Source of the DNA: Skermanella stibiiresistens SB22
GTDB lineage: Bacteria; Pseudomonadota; Alphaproteobacteria; Azospirillales; Azospirillaceae
DNA: 64,000 nt
Assembly: GCF_000576635.1 (NCBI RefSeq)
Contig: NZ_AVFL01000008.1
Location: 62,001 to 126,000 of the forward strand
Direction: 5' to 3'
In this document: piece by piece, positions 44,794 to 55,007 of the stretch
Numbering within the stretch: position 1 is the first letter of the stretch
Layout of the letters: each line of letters starts with the position of its first letter
Position numbers and translations under genes: made by a program
The notes under the pieces: model-generated
Told to the model about the DNA's origin: nothing
Seen by the model: only the letters and a program-made list of their open reading frames with translations
Database searches by the model: none

Positions 44794-46276
44794 TGCCCTG
44801 GGCCAGCGGCAAGGCGTCTGAGTAATTGACCGTCGCGGTTTGCCGGCGCATGTAGGCTTTCCAGGCGTCCGAACCCGACTCGCGCCCGCCCCCGGTCTCC
44901 TTCTCGCCGCCGAACGCGCCGCCGATCTCGGCGCCGCTGGGACCGATATTGACGTTGGCGATGCCGCAATCGCTGCCGCTGGCCGACAGGAACCGCTCGG
45001 CCTCGCGCAGGTCGGTGGTGAAGACGCAGGACGACAGGCCCTGCGGCACGTCGTTCTGAAGCGCCACCGCCTGCTCGAAGGTGTCATAGCGCAGGATGTA
45101 CAGGATCGGCGCGAAGGTCTCGTGGCGCACCGTGTCGGTCTGGGCCGGCACCTCGACCAGCGCCGGCTCGACATAGAAGGCGTCCGGATGCTGGTCGGCC
45201 AGCACCCGGCGACCACCGGTGACGGTGCCACCCTCGCCCGCCGCGTTCTCCAGCGCGCGGGCCATGCCGTCGAAGGAGTCGCGGTCGATCAGCGGCCCGA
45301 CCAGCTTGGTCTTGTCCAGCGGGTCGCCGATCGGAATCCCGGCATAAGCCTGTTTCAGGCGCGGCACCAGCGTGTCGTAGACATCGGAATGGACGATCAG
45401 CCGGCGCAGGCTGGTGCAGCGCTGGCCGGCGGTGCCGACGGCGGAGAACACGATCGCGCGGACCGCGAGTTCCAGATCGGCGGACGGCGTGACGATCATG
45501 GCGTTGTTGCCGCCCAGTTCCAGGATGGAGCGCGCGAAGCGTTGGGCCAGCCGGGGTCCGACCTCGCGGCCCATCCGCGTGCTGCCGGTGGCGCTGACCA
45601 GGGCGATACGGCGGTCATCGACCAGCCGCTCGCCGATCGAGCGGTCGCCAATCAGGACAGAGGACAGGCCGACCGGCGCGTCGCCGAACCGGGCGGCGGC
45701 GCGGTCGAACAGGGCTTGGCAGGCGAGCGCCGTGATCGGTGTCTTCTCCGACGGCTTCCAGACCACCGGATCGCCGCAGACGATCGCCAGCGCGAAGTTC
45801 CATGACCACACCGCGACCGGGAAGTTGAAGGCGGAGATGACGCCGATGGGCCCCAGGGGAAGCCACGTCTCGGTCATCCGGTGACCCCGCCGCTCCGACG
45901 CGATGCTGAGACCATAGAGCTGGCGCGACAACCCGACCGCGAAGTCGCAGATGTCGATCATCTCCTGGACCTCGCCATAGCCCTCCTGGATCGACTTGCC
46001 GCATTCCAGGGTGACGAGGCTGCCCAGCGCCTCCTTGTGGGCGCGCAACTCCTCGCCCAGCAGGCGGATCAGCTCGCCGCGCCGGGGAGCCGGCACCAGC
46101 CGCCACCCTTTGAAGGCCTCGGCGGCGGCGGCGATCTTGGCGTCCGCCGTCTCGGGCGTGTCGTCCGTCAGGCGGGCGATCTCGGCGCCGTCGATCGGGC
46201 TGCGGACGATGCGGGTGCCGCCCTGGAGCTGTTCGGCATCGAGATACAGGGCGGCGGTGAGGTCCCGCAGGTTCAT
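44780..46276 (-). CDS. ALDH7-type aldehyde dehydrogenase (AmaB-like)
   Basis: The 498-residue NAD-dependent dehydrogenase resembles antiquitin/AmaB, which oxidises alpha-aminoadipate semialdehyde (piperideine-6-carboxylate) in lysine breakdown. It has the cofactor segment ISAFNFPVAVWSWNFALAIV, the general base Glu in LELGGNNAMIV, the catalytic Cys in GTAGQRCTSLRRL, and the C-terminal substrate motif NVNIGPSGAEIGGAFGGEKE. No other lysine-degradation gene is adjacent, so the substrate is inferred from subfamily resemblance. Confidence 0.93.
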   Translation of the reverse strand: MNLRDLTAALYLDAEQLQGGTRIVRSPIDGAEIARLTDDTPETADAKIAAAAEAFKGWRLVPAPRRGELIRLLGEELRAHKEALGSLVTLECGKSIQEGYGEVQEMIDICDFAVGLSRQLYGLSIASERRGHRMTETWLPLGPIGVISAFNFPVAVWSWNFALAIVCGDPVVWKPSEKTPITALACQALFDRAAARFGDAPVGLSSVLIGDRSIGERLVDDRRIALVSATGSTRMGREVGPRLAQRFARSILELGGNNAMIVTPSADLELAVRAIVFSAVGTAGQRCTSLRRLIVHSDVYDTLVPRLKQAYAGIPIGDPLDKTKLVGPLIDRDSFDGMARALENAAGEGGTVTGGRRVLADQHPDAFYVEPALVEVPAQTDTVRHETFAPILYILRYDTFEQAVALQNDVPQGLSSCVFTTDLREAERFLSASGSDCGIANVNIGPSGAEIGGAFGGEKETGGGRESGSDAWKAYMRRQTATVNYSDALPLAQGIKFG

Positions 46277-46315
46277 GGTGTCGGCTCCCAGTTTTCGGAC
46301 TTCGGTGGGCGCAGA

Positions 46316-47626
46316 CTAGTACCTGTTAACCAGGTTCTCCAGATACTCCTGACGGCCTGAGCGCGGTTGCGGCTTCAAGCCCTGGTCGCGGGCCAGGGTC
46401 GCGAGGTCGGACAGGCTGGACCTACCCGCCAGGATGTCGGCGCCCAAGCCCTGCGTCCAACCTGCGTAGCGCTCGGTCACGAAGCCCGCCAGCTTACCAT
46501 CGCCGATCATCCGCTCCGCCATCAGCAGGCCGCGCGCCAGGGTGTCCATGCCGCCGATATGGGCCATGAACAGGTCCTCGGCGTCGATCGACTGGCGCCG
46601 CACCTTGGCGTCGAAGTTGAAGCCGCCGGAGGTCAGCCCGCCGGCGGACAGGATGTGGAACAGCGCCAGTGCCGCCTCGCGGTCGTCGTTGGGGAACTGG
46701 TCGGTGTCCCAGCCGTTCTGCGGATCGCCCCGGTTGATGTCGAAGCTGCCCATCAGGTCGTTGGCGATGGCGTAGGCGACCTCGTGCTCGAAGGAATGCC
46801 CGGCGAGCGTCGCGTGGTTGACCTCCAGGTTCAGGCGGATCTCCTTCTCCAGTCCGTATTTGCGGAGGAAGGCGTGGACCGTCGCGGCGTCGTGGTCGTA
46901 CTGGTGCTTGGTCGGCTCCATCGGCTTCGGCTCGATCAGGATGGTGCCGGTGAAGCCGATGCGGTGCTTGTGCTCGACCACCATGGACAGGAACCGGCCA
47001 AGCTGGTCCATCTCGCGCTTCATGTCGGTGTTGAGCAGCGTGTCGTAGCCCTCGCGGCCCCCCCACAGCACATAGTTCTCGCCGCCCAGCCGGTGGGTCA
47101 TCTCCAGCACGCGTGCCACCTGTGCCGCGGCGAAGGCGAACACCTCGGGATCCGGGTTGGTGGCGCCGCCCGCCATGTAGCGCCGGTGCGAGAACAGGTT
47201 GGCGGTGCCCCACAGCAGCTTGACGCCGGTGCGGTCGATGCCGGCGCGCATCAGTTCCTCGATCCGCGCGAGGTTGGCGTCACCCTCGGCGATGGTCTCG
47301 CCCAAGGGCGCCACGTCGGCGTCGTGGAAGCAGAAATAGGGCACGCCCAGCTTCTCGAAGAATTCGAACGCGGCCTGGAGCTTCAGTTCGGCGTTCTCCA
47401 GCGTGTCGGCCGCCTGCCAGGAACGGTCGAAGGTGCCGGCGCCGAACATGTCGACGCCGGGCCAGCAGAAGGTGTGCCACCAGCACACCGCCACCCGCAG
47501 GTGATCCTCCATGCGCTTGCCCAGCACCATGCGGTCGGGCTCGTAGTCGCGGAAGGCCAGGGGGTCGTCCGAATCCGGTCCCTTGAAGGGGATGCGGCCG
47601 ATGTTCTTGAAAATTTCGGTGGTCAT
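46316..47626 (-). CDS. xylA: Xylose isomerase
   Basis: XylA interconverts D-xylose and D-xylulose. The 436-residue protein begins [20 protein letters not shown] and carries the active-site His/Asp segment [29 protein letters not shown] and the metal ligands in [19 protein letters not shown]. The ATG at 47626 lacks a strong ribosome site; a longer frame extends into the upstream gene. It is the last of three same-strand genes with an oxidoreductase and an isomerase. A xylulokinase gene is not seen. Confidence 0.97.
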   Translation of the reverse strand: MTTEIFKNIGRIPFKGPDSDDPLAFRDYEPDRMVLGKRMEDHLRVAVCWWHTFCWPGVDMFGAGTFDRSWQAADTLENAELKLQAAFEFFEKLGVPYFCFHDADVAPLGETIAEGDANLARIEELMRAGIDRTGVKLLWGTANLFSHRRYMAGGATNPDPEVFAFAAAQVARVLEMTHRLGGENYVLWGGREGYDTLLNTDMKREMDQLGRFLSMVVEHKHRIGFTGTILIEPKPMEPTKHQYDHDAATVHAFLRKYGLEKEIRLNLEVNHATLAGHSFEHEVAYAIANDLMGSFDINRGDPQNGWDTDQFPNDDREAALALFHILSAGGLTSGGFNFDAKVRRQSIDAEDLFMAHIGGMDTLARGLLMAERMIGDGKLAGFVTERYAGWTQGLGADILAGRSSLSDLATLARDQGLKPQPRSGRQEYLENLVNRY

Positions 47627-47654
47627 GGGGGGCTCCGGCGGATCGGGGGGCAAA

Positions 47655-48842
47655 TCAGGGGGTCGAGAGCGCCGTCCAGGCCGCGTTGTTGCGGCTGCTG
47701 TCGAGGGCGGCGGAAATGAAGCGGACGCCGCGGACGCCGTCGGCGACGGTCGGCACCAGCAAGGCGGCGGGATCGGGCTCGCGCCCTTCGATGGATGCCG
47801 CGACCTGCTCGGCGACATCGCGGTAGATCTGCGCGAAGCCTTCCAGGTAGCCCTCGGGGTGGCCTGCGGGGATGCGGCTGGCGTGGGCCGCGGCGGGGCC
47901 GGAGCCGGGGCCGTTGCGGGTCACGATCTGGGGCGGTTCGCCGAACCGGGTGACGCGCAGATGGTTCGGCTGCTCCTGGTGCCACTCCAGGCCGGCTTGG
48001 TCACCGAAGATCCTGAGCCGCAGGCCGTTCTCATGGCCGGGCGCCACCTGGCTCGACCACAGCATGCCGCGGGCGCCGCTGCCGAAGCGCAGCAGCATGT
48101 TGACGTTATCGTCGACCCGCCGGCCCGGCACGAAGCTGGAGAGGTCGGCGGCCAGTTGGGTGCAGTGGAGACCGGAGACGAACTCGGCGAGGTTGAAGGC
48201 GTGCGTCCCGATATCGCCGATGCAGCCACCGCCGCCGGTCAGCGCCGGATCGGTCCGCCACGCCGCCTGCTTCTGGCCGGTCTCCTCCAACGAGGTGGTC
48301 AGCCAGTCCTGCGGGTATTCGACCTGCACGACGCGGATCGTCCCGAGCGCACCCTCGGCCACCAGGGCGCGGGCATGGCGGACCATGGGGTAGCCGGTGT
48401 AGTTGTGGGTCAGCGCGAACAGCCGTCCGCTGGCCGCCACGGCCGCCGCCAGATCGTCAGCCTGCTCCACCGTCGCGGTCATGGGTTTGTCGCAGATGAC
48501 ATGGATGCCGGCGTCCAGGAAGGCGCGGGCGGCGGGATAGTGCAGGTGGTTGGGCGTCACGATGGCGACCGCGTCGATGCCATCGGCGCGCGCCGCCTCC
48601 GCCCGAGCCATCTCGGCGAAGTCGGTGTAGGCGCGGTCTTCCGGAACGTGGAGGTCGGCGGCGCTGTCGCGGCAGCGCGCCGGATCGCCCGACAACGCGC
48701 CGGCGACCAGTTCCCAACGATCGTCGATCCGGGCGGCGATCCGGTGGACCGCGCCGATGAAGGCTCCCCTGCCCCCACCGACCATGCCGAGCCGGAGCCG
48801 GCGTCCCAGCGCCGCCGCGGCGTTCCCGCCCTCGATGGTCAT
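47655..48842 (-). CDS. Gfo/Idh/MocA-family sugar oxidoreductase
   Basis: The 395-residue NAD(P)-dependent dehydrogenase has a Rossmann head ([20 protein letters not shown]), the NADP-side [20 protein letters not shown] and the catalytic ICDKPM. The C-terminal domain has [20 protein letters not shown]. Substrates in this family are cyclitols and sugars, often at a 3-keto position. Its start overlaps the stop of the sugar isomerase gene (ATGA), and such pairs commonly act in keto-glycoside breakdown. Confidence 0.93.
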   Translation of the reverse strand: MTIEGGNAAAALGRRLRLGMVGGGRGAFIGAVHRIAARIDDRWELVAGALSGDPARCRDSAADLHVPEDRAYTDFAEMARAEAARADGIDAVAIVTPNHLHYPAARAFLDAGIHVICDKPMTATVEQADDLAAAVAASGRLFALTHNYTGYPMVRHARALVAEGALGTIRVVQVEYPQDWLTTSLEETGQKQAAWRTDPALTGGGGCIGDIGTHAFNLAEFVSGLHCTQLAADLSSFVPGRRVDDNVNMLLRFGSGARGMLWSSQVAPGHENGLRLRIFGDQAGLEWHQEQPNHLRVTRFGEPPQIVTRNGPGSGPAAAHASRIPAGHPEGYLEGFAQIYRDVAEQVAASIEGREPDPAALLVPTVADGVRGVRFISAALDSSRNNAAWTALSTP

Positions 48843-49912
48843 GCGCCACCTCCCGTCGGGCCGAGGCCGAGCATGCGGCGGTTAGCCTCGTCATCGGTGC
48901 CGGCGCCGGCGAAGTCGTCGAAGGCGCGCTCCGTCACCTCGATGATGTGGGCCTCGATGAAGGCGGCGCCCTCGGCGGCCCCCTGCTCCGGATGTTTCAT
49001 GCAGCACTCCCATTCCAGGACGGCCCAGCCGTCGAAGCCGTACTGGGTCAGTTTGGAGAAGATGCCGGTGAAATCCACCTGCCCGTCGCCGAGCGAGCGG
49101 AACCTGCCCGCCCGGTCGATCCAAGGTTGGAAGCCGCCATAGACGCCCTGGCGCGGCGACGGGTTGAACTCCGCGTCCTTGGCGTGGAACATGCGGATGC
49201 GCTCATGGTAGACGTCGATGTAGCCCAGGTAATCGAGCTGCTGCAGCAGCAGGTGGCTGGGGTCGTACAGGATATTGCAGCGGGGATGTTCGCCGACCCG
49301 CTCCAGGAACATCTCGAAGGTCACGCCGTCGTGGAGGTCCTCGCCCGGATGGATCTCGTAGCAGAGGTCGACTCCCGCCCGATCGAACTCGTTGAGGATC
49401 GGCAGCCAGCGCTTGGCCAGCTCGTCGAACGCCGTCTCGACCAGACCGGCCGGGCGCTGCGGCCAGGGGTAGAGGTAGGGCCAGGCGAGCGCGCCGGAGA
49501 ACGTCGCGTGCGCCGTCAGGCCGAGGTTGCGCGAGGCCTTGGCCGCGAGCCGCAATTGCTCGACCGCCCATTTCTGGCGCGCTTCCGGCTTGCCCCGGAC
49601 CTCGGGCGCCGCGAAGCCGTCGAAGGCGAGATCGTAGGCGGGATGGACGGCGACCAGCTGGCCCTGGAGGTGGGTCGACAGCTCGGTCAGCTCGACACCC
49701 GCCTCGTTCAGGATGCCCTTGACCTCGTCGCAATAGGTGACGCTCTCGGCCGCCTTCGCCAGATCGAACAGGCGGGCGTCCCAGGTGGGAATCTGGACGC
49801 CCTTGAAGTCATGGCCCGCCGCCCATCGGGCGATCCCGGCGAGCGAGTTGAACGGCTCGGAGTCGCCGGCGAACTGAGCCAGGAAGATGGCCGGTCCCTT
49901 GATCGTCTTCAT
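48839..49912 (-). CDS. Sugar phosphate isomerase/epimerase (AP-endonuclease-2 barrel)
   Basis: The 357-residue protein is a Xyl-isomerase-like TIM barrel: GIARWAAGHDFKGVQIPTWD, metal ligands in CYEIHPGEDLHDG, NILYDPSHLLLQQ and RMFHAKDAEF, and GWAVLEWECCMKHPEQG near the C-terminus. It is the first gene of the minus-strand unit with the oxidoreductase and xylA, and is divergent from a ROK regulator. The exact sugar is not deducible. Confidence 0.92.
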   Translation of the reverse strand: MKTIKGPAIFLAQFAGDSEPFNSLAGIARWAAGHDFKGVQIPTWDARLFDLAKAAESVTYCDEVKGILNEAGVELTELSTHLQGQLVAVHPAYDLAFDGFAAPEVRGKPEARQKWAVEQLRLAAKASRNLGLTAHATFSGALAWPYLYPWPQRPAGLVETAFDELAKRWLPILNEFDRAGVDLCYEIHPGEDLHDGVTFEMFLERVGEHPRCNILYDPSHLLLQQLDYLGYIDVYHERIRMFHAKDAEFNPSPRQGVYGGFQPWIDRAGRFRSLGDGQVDFTGIFSKLTQYGFDGWAVLEWECCMKHPEQGAAEGAAFIEAHIIEVTERAFDDFAGAGTDDEANRRMLGLGPTGGGA

Positions 49913-50160
49913 CTGATCGTGCCCTCGCTGATGTGGAACGGGCGCGGGAGGGGATGCCCCGCGGCGAGGCCGCCAGGGGCGAAAACGTCATGGAAAAGGC
50001 GCTGCTGGCGCTGTGGTGTGCGCGGCACTGGCGTTCATCCCTCCCGTCCGATGTCGTGGCGTCTTTCCCGACGCTTGATCTCAAATTAGATAGACCATCG
50101 AACAAAAAACAGCGTAGCCTATGGTTTAGGCATGGTCAAGCGGGCGAGGAGAACATCGCC
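49913..50160. promoter_or_regulatory. Divergent promoter region of the sugar cluster and ROK gene
   Basis: The 248-nt gap contains an AT-rich stretch at about 50081-50135 within otherwise GC-rich DNA. It includes TTAGATAG, ACAAAAAACAG and CCTATGG, the likely place for promoters and ROK operator(s). I cannot define a clean palindrome. Confidence 0.4.
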
Positions 50161-51336
50161 GTGTCAGCCCGGGTCAACTCGGCACTGATTCGTCAGATAA
50201 ACATCGCGCGCGTCTTTCACGCTCTGCGCGAGCATCCGGAAAGCTCACAGCGGGATCTCGGCCGGCTGACCGGCCTGGACAAAGCCACGGTTTCGACCGT
50301 CGTCGCCCAGTTGCAGGACCTGCGGCTGGTCGAGCGGTCGGAGCAGGCCAAGACCAGGCGGGTCGGTAGGCCGGAGACCGCGCTGACGATCCCAAGGAGT
50401 GCGGGGGTTCTGGTCGGTGTCCGGCTGGAGCCAACGACCATCCGCGTCGTCACCACGACGCTGACCGGCGAGGTGCTGGGTCATTGCCAGTTGCCCGGCA
50501 GCCTGGACGTCAAGGCGGCACTGGTGACGGTGCGCGCGGTGATCGACCGCGAACTGGCCGAGATCGGCGAAGGCTGGGCCTCGGTGCGGGCGATCGGCGT
50601 TGGCGTGCCGGGGCTGATGGACAGGACGGGAACGCTGGTGCTGGCGCCCAACCTGGGCTGGCGCGACGTGCCGATCCGCTCGACCCTGGAGGAGATGTTC
50701 GACTGCCCGGTCGCGGTCGACAACGACACCAAGGCGGCGGCCATCGCGGAACGTCTGTTCGGCCTGTGCCGCACGGTCGAGGACTATGTCTACGTCACCG
50801 GCGATTCAGGGGTCGGTGGAGCCTTGGTGCTGGGAGGCCGGGTCTATCGCGGTGCCAGCGGCTTCGCGGGGGAGATCGGCCACACCAAGGTGGTGCCGGA
50901 TGGCCGGCTGTGCGGCTGCGGCCGGCGTGGCTGCCTGGAGACCTATGTGTCCGAAGCCGCCATCCTGCGCCGCTTGGCCGAGCAGGGCATCGACGCCGCC
51001 GACATCCACGAGGTGGCGGAACTGGCGGTGGCGGGACGGCCGGAGGTTCGGGCGCTGCTGGAGGAGGTCGGGCGGCATCTGGGCTTCGCCCTGTCCAACA
51101 TCGTCAACATGCTGAACCCGACGCTGATCCTCCTGGGCGGCAATCTCGCCTCGGTCGGCGCCCACATCATCCCGAGCCTGGAGACGGCGCTGTCGGAACA
51201 GGCGCTGGGACCCTCGGCGGCGGGAGTCAGGGTCCGCGTGTCGCCGCTGGGCGAGGACGCGGTGCCGATGGGCGGCATAGCGCTCGCCCTGGACTGCTTC
51301 CTGGCCCCGCCCCGGCTGTCGGTGCCGCGCGGCTGA
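50161..51336 (+). CDS. ROK-family transcriptional regulator (XylR-like)
   Basis: The 391-residue protein has an N-terminal winged helix (REHPESSQRDLGRLTGLDKA, TVSTVVAQLQDLRLVERSE) followed by a ROK sugar-kinase-like domain with VPGLMDRTG, VAVDNDTKAAAIAE, the DSGVGGALVLGGRVYRGASG loop and the zinc motif CGCGRRGCLE. The start is GTG 50161 with GAGGAG 9 nt upstream; the frame is open to 49933 but that part is promoter DNA. It probably represses the divergent sugar isomerase/oxidoreductase/xylA genes. Confidence 0.93.
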   Translation: MSARVNSALIRQINIARVFHALREHPESSQRDLGRLTGLDKATVSTVVAQLQDLRLVERSEQAKTRRVGRPETALTIPRSAGVLVGVRLEPTTIRVVTTTLTGEVLGHCQLPGSLDVKAALVTVRAVIDRELAEIGEGWASVRAIGVGVPGLMDRTGTLVLAPNLGWRDVPIRSTLEEMFDCPVAVDNDTKAAAIAERLFGLCRTVEDYVYVTGDSGVGGALVLGGRVYRGASGFAGEIGHTKVVPDGRLCGCGRRGCLETYVSEAAILRRLAEQGIDAADIHEVAELAVAGRPEVRALLEEVGRHLGFALSNIVNMLNPTLILLGGNLASVGAHIIPSLETALSEQALGPSAAGVRVRVSPLGEDAVPMGGIALALDCFLAPPRLSVPRG

Positions 51337-51345
51337 CGGCGGCTC

Positions 51346-51996
51346 TCAGACCGCCATCACCGGCACCTCCGCGGGCACGATCAATTCGGCCTCGGTCGCT
51401 GCCACCACCTCCGCGATGGTCAGGCCGGGTGCCACCTCCCGCAGTTCCGGCCCGGCCTCGGTGAAGGCGATCACGGCCATCTCGGTGACGACCAGGTCGA
51501 CGCGGCGGATCGACGTCAGCGGCAGGGTGCATTCCCGCAGGATCTTGGGCGCTCCCTTGGCGGTGTGCGTCATGGCGACGATCACCCGCTTGGCGCCCGA
51601 GACTAGGTCCATGGCCCCGCCCATGCCGGGGATCATCTTGCCGGGAATCATCCAGTTCGCCAGCCGGCCGCGCTGGTCGACCTGCAGTCCGCCGAGGACG
51701 GTGACGTCCAAGTGGCCGCCCCGGATCAAGCCGAACGACATGGCGCTGTCGAACGCGGCGGCGCCCGACAGGGCGGTGACGAAGCTGCCGCCGGCGTCGG
51801 TCAGGTCGGGGTCCTCCATGCCGTCCGGCGGCACCGGACCCATGCCGAGCAAACCGTTCTCCGACTGGAAGAACACCGAGACGCCGGCCGGCAGGTGGTT
51901 CGCGACCTTGGTCGGCATGCCGATGCCGAGATTGACCAAGGTGCCGGGCCGAAGTTCCTGGGCGACCCGCTTGACGATGATGGTTTGCGCGTCCAT
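51346..51996 (-). CDS. 3-oxoacid CoA-transferase subunit B
   Basis: This is the catalytic beta subunit, with the Glu that forms the CoA thioester in FFQSENGLLGMGP. GLVNLGIGMPT-like TLVNLGIGMPTKVANHLP and MIPGKMIPGMGGAMDLVSGA are family marks. It resembles ScoB/AtoA; acetoacetate/succinyl-CoA or acetyl-CoA are likely substrates. It follows the A subunit gene with a 3-nt gap and a good ribosome site. Confidence 0.93.
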   Translation of the reverse strand: MDAQTIIVKRVAQELRPGTLVNLGIGMPTKVANHLPAGVSVFFQSENGLLGMGPVPPDGMEDPDLTDAGGSFVTALSGAAAFDSAMSFGLIRGGHLDVTVLGGLQVDQRGRLANWMIPGKMIPGMGGAMDLVSGAKRVIVAMTHTAKGAPKILRECTLPLTSIRRVDLVVTEMAVIAFTEAGPELREVAPGLTIAEVVAATEAELIVPAEVPVMAV

Positions 51997-51999
51997 GCC

Positions 52000-52650
52000 T
52001 CAAGCTCCCCGGTTAAGCAGGTGATCGACCAGAACGCCCGGCGTGCGGACGCTGTCGGGCGGGATCACGCCGATCGGGACGATATCCTCGGCGTCCACGA
52101 TCACGATATCGGCGGCCATCGCCATCAGGGGATTGAAGTTCTGCGCGGTCAGCGAATAGGCCAGGTTGCAGGCGTAATCGGCTTGCTTGGCGTGGACGAT
52201 CGCGAAATCGGCGCGGATCGGCGTTTCGAGCAGGAACGTCTCGCCGCCGACCTCGATCCGGTTCTTGCCCTCCTCGACCGCCGTGCCCAGCCCGGTGCGG
52301 GTCAGGATGCCGCCAAGACCGAAGCCCCCCGCCCTCACCCGTTCCGCCAAGGTGCCCTGGGGCACCAGTTCCACGATCAGATCGCCGGCGATCATCTGGC
52401 GCTGGGTATTAGGATTGGTGCCGATATGGCTGACGATGACCCTGGACAGCGCGCCGGCGTCGATCAGCTTGCCGATGCCGATGCCCGGCCGCGCGGTGTC
52501 GTTGGCGATGACCGTGAGGCCGCGCTTGCCCTGCCGGACCAGTTCGTCCATCACCCGCTCGGACGTGCCCACCCCTATGAAGCCGCCCACCATCAGGCTG
52601 GCTCCATCGGGGATCTTGGCGACGCAGTCCTCCAGCTTGATGCCCTTCAT
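52000..52650 (-). CDS. 3-oxoacid CoA-transferase subunit A
   Basis: The 216-residue alpha subunit has PDGASLMVGGFIGVGTSERV, the ANDTARPGIGIGKLI segment and HIGTNPNTQRQMIAGDL. ATG 52650 is preferred; an in-frame GTG at 52656 overlaps the stop of the DUF3141 gene. It forms an operon DUF3141-scoA-scoB, linking acetoacetyl-CoA metabolism to a PhaC-like protein. Confidence 0.93.
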   Translation of the reverse strand: MKGIKLEDCVAKIPDGASLMVGGFIGVGTSERVMDELVRQGKRGLTVIANDTARPGIGIGKLIDAGALSRVIVSHIGTNPNTQRQMIAGDLIVELVPQGTLAERVRAGGFGLGGILTRTGLGTAVEEGKNRIEVGGETFLLETPIRADFAIVHAKQADYACNLAYSLTAQNFNPLMAMAADIVIVDAEDIVPIGVIPPDSVRTPGVLVDHLLNRGA

Positions 52651-52652
52651 GG

Positions 52653-54835
52653 TCACGCCGCCTCGGATTGGTCGCCACCGGCGAGGATTTCCGCCATGCG
52701 CGCCAGCGTGGCGATGGTCCGCTCCTCCATCTCGGCGCGGGGTCCCGCCACCGCCTCGACCACCGCCAGGGCGCGCAGCGCGTCCGCGGGTTCGGGCAGC
52801 AGGGACGGCAAGGTGGTCAAGGCCAGTTCCGGCTCCAGCTCGATGATCAGGCCTTGCTCGTGGATGATCTGCTTGAGGCCATCCTCCGGGAAGCCGGCGA
52901 AGGCGGGATCATCGTGCAGCAACCGGTCGGCGCGCTCCAGCCGGCTGCGCCGGACCGTGCCGCGGGCATCCGCCAGCAGGATCATCATGCGGACCACGGC
53001 ATGGGCGTACCCCCCCTCGGAGATGCCGTCCAGGATGCTCCGGACTTCCGGGGTGTCGCGCAGATCCTTGGCCTGGACCGGTTCGCCCGTCACGGCCTTC
53101 GAGGCTGGCAGCAGTCCATGGAGACCGCCATAGACCAAGTGGAAGGTCGCTTCCCGCATGGTGTCGCGCAGGTCGCGGTAGCTGTCGAGACCTTGCGCGA
53201 TGGCATCGGACAACGAGCGCTCGGCCTTCAGGAAAGGATTGTCGGGCTTGACCGGCAGACGGGCGGAGCGCACCGCGTCGGCCAGGGGGCCGACCGGCCA
53301 CAGCGCCGGGTTCGCGTCGCTCAGGATCGCGCGCTGGGAGCGCAGCGGGTGCATCGCCCGGCGCAGCTTGGCCGATTTCTCGTTAGTGACCGCCTTGACC
53401 AGCGGCCGAACCACGGTGGTGTACAGGCGTTCGTTGAACTCCGACACCTTGGCGGCGGCCTCGAAGGCGCGCTCGTCCTCGCGGCCATCGCTGTCGAGCG
53501 CCAGGATGTCGTCGATCTCGCGCTCGGCCAGCGCCACGCTGTAGCGCATCTCGCCATCGACCACCCGCTTGTCGGTGATGATGATCTCGTACAGGCCGGG
53601 TGCCGCGGTTTCGATGAATTGCAGCGTGCTGACGATCTCGGTGTGTTCCTTGCGGGCGATCTTTCCGGAGACGAAGATGCCGAGGTGGCCGACATCCTCG
53701 TGGAGCAGATAGGCGATCACCTGACCATTGGCCTTGATCTCGGCGGCGCTTTCATAGACGTCCGCGATCCAGTTCAGGGCCTGCTGGGGTGGGGTGATGT
53801 TGTCGCCGGCCGACGCGAAGACGATGATCGGCGACCGGATGCTCTTGATGTCGAAGTGGTTCTCCGCGTCGACCTCGATCCGGCCGGCGGACAGCTTGTT
53901 GCCGATGAAGAGGTTGCTGACGATCCAATGGATCTCCTCCTCGTTCATCATGTAGAAGCCACCCCACCAGCGCTCGAAGTCCAGGAAACGCTGTTCCTCG
54001 GTATCGATCTGGGAAAACAGGTTGTAGTACTTCTTCCAGAGCGTGTTGGCAGGGTTCAACGACTCGAAGTTCATCACCAGATTGGCGCCATCGAACTTGC
54101 CGTTGCCCAGATCGGACGCCAGCAGCGCGCCCCAGGAACCACCCGACAAGCCGCCGGTGTACCTCATCGGGTTCTTGCCGCTGACGCCGGCCCAGTACGA
54201 CAGCGGCGCGCCGTTGATCACGATCAGTCCGGTGAGTTCCGGCTGGGAAGCCGCCAGCATCATGACCGCCCAGCCGCCTTGGCAATTGCCCTCGACGACC
54301 GGCTTCGGCGCGTCGGGATGGCGGGAGGCCACGGTGCGGACGAAGACCTGCTCGGCGCGGCAGACATCGATGATGGTCTGGCCGGGTTCGGGCTCGGGGA
54401 AGAAGATGACGAAGTAGACGGGGTGACCCGCGCGCAACGCCACGCCGACCTGGCTTTCCATCTTGGAACCGCCGATGCCGGCGCCGTGGCCGGCGCGCGG
54501 ATCGACGATGATATAAGGCCGCGCCGCAAGGTCGATTTCGAATCCGGCGGGCGGATCAGGACGAGAGCGTAGTTGACCGGCTTTTCGAGCGCGCGGCCAT
54601 CGACGATGATGTCGTAATCGAACGCCAGCACGGGCGGAAGTCCCTTGCGCTCCATCTCGACGAAGCCATTGCCACGCTTCCGCATCACGTCCATGAACAT
54701 GACCTGACGCTGCATCAGATCGACGACATATTCGGAATAGGCGGCCATCAGGTTCCAGGGCGCCAAAGGCGGCGTCGCCTGACGCTGGGTGAAATCCGGG
54801 AATCGAAACAGCTTTTCAAAATTCAACCCGGTCAT
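52653..54835 (-). pseudogene. DUF3141 PhaC-like alpha/beta hydrolase, frameshifted in this sequence
   Basis: Two frames together give a DUF3141 protein of about 727 residues. The N-terminal part reads from ATG 54835 (MTGLNFEKLFRFPDFTQRQA) to PVNYALVLIRPP. It must then shift by -1 at about 54544-54545 to continue as GFEIDLAARPYIIVDPRAGH and on to the stop at 52653. One missing G in the coding strand, in a GG doublet, explains the shift. The hydrolase core has PhaC-like catalytic features: Cys in EGNCQGGWAVMM, Asp in SAGDNITPPQQ and His in HEDVGHLGIF. Codon bias is normal on both sides. It could be a recent mutation, a sequencing error or, less likely, programmed shifting. It heads an operon with CoA-transferase genes. 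Confidence 0.85.
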
Positions 54836-55007
54836 CGTCGCTGCTCCGTGGGGCCATGCGGGAAATAATTGAGCGATCGAGCCACGGTGGATGGCCCGAC
54901 CTCCTCGAAGGCCGGCACGGTATCAACGGGTCATGACAGCTAGGCTACAGTTGTACGGGATTTGAATGACATTGACGCCATGGCGGAATGGCGACTGGTG
55001 GGCTTGT

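Noticed and set aside
54260..54543. Continuation of the DUF3141 N-terminal frame as a separate 191-residue protein
   Set aside because: Past the shift point the frame becomes Arg/Ser/Ala/Pro-rich shadow sequence, while the conserved DUF3141 sequence continues in the other frame.
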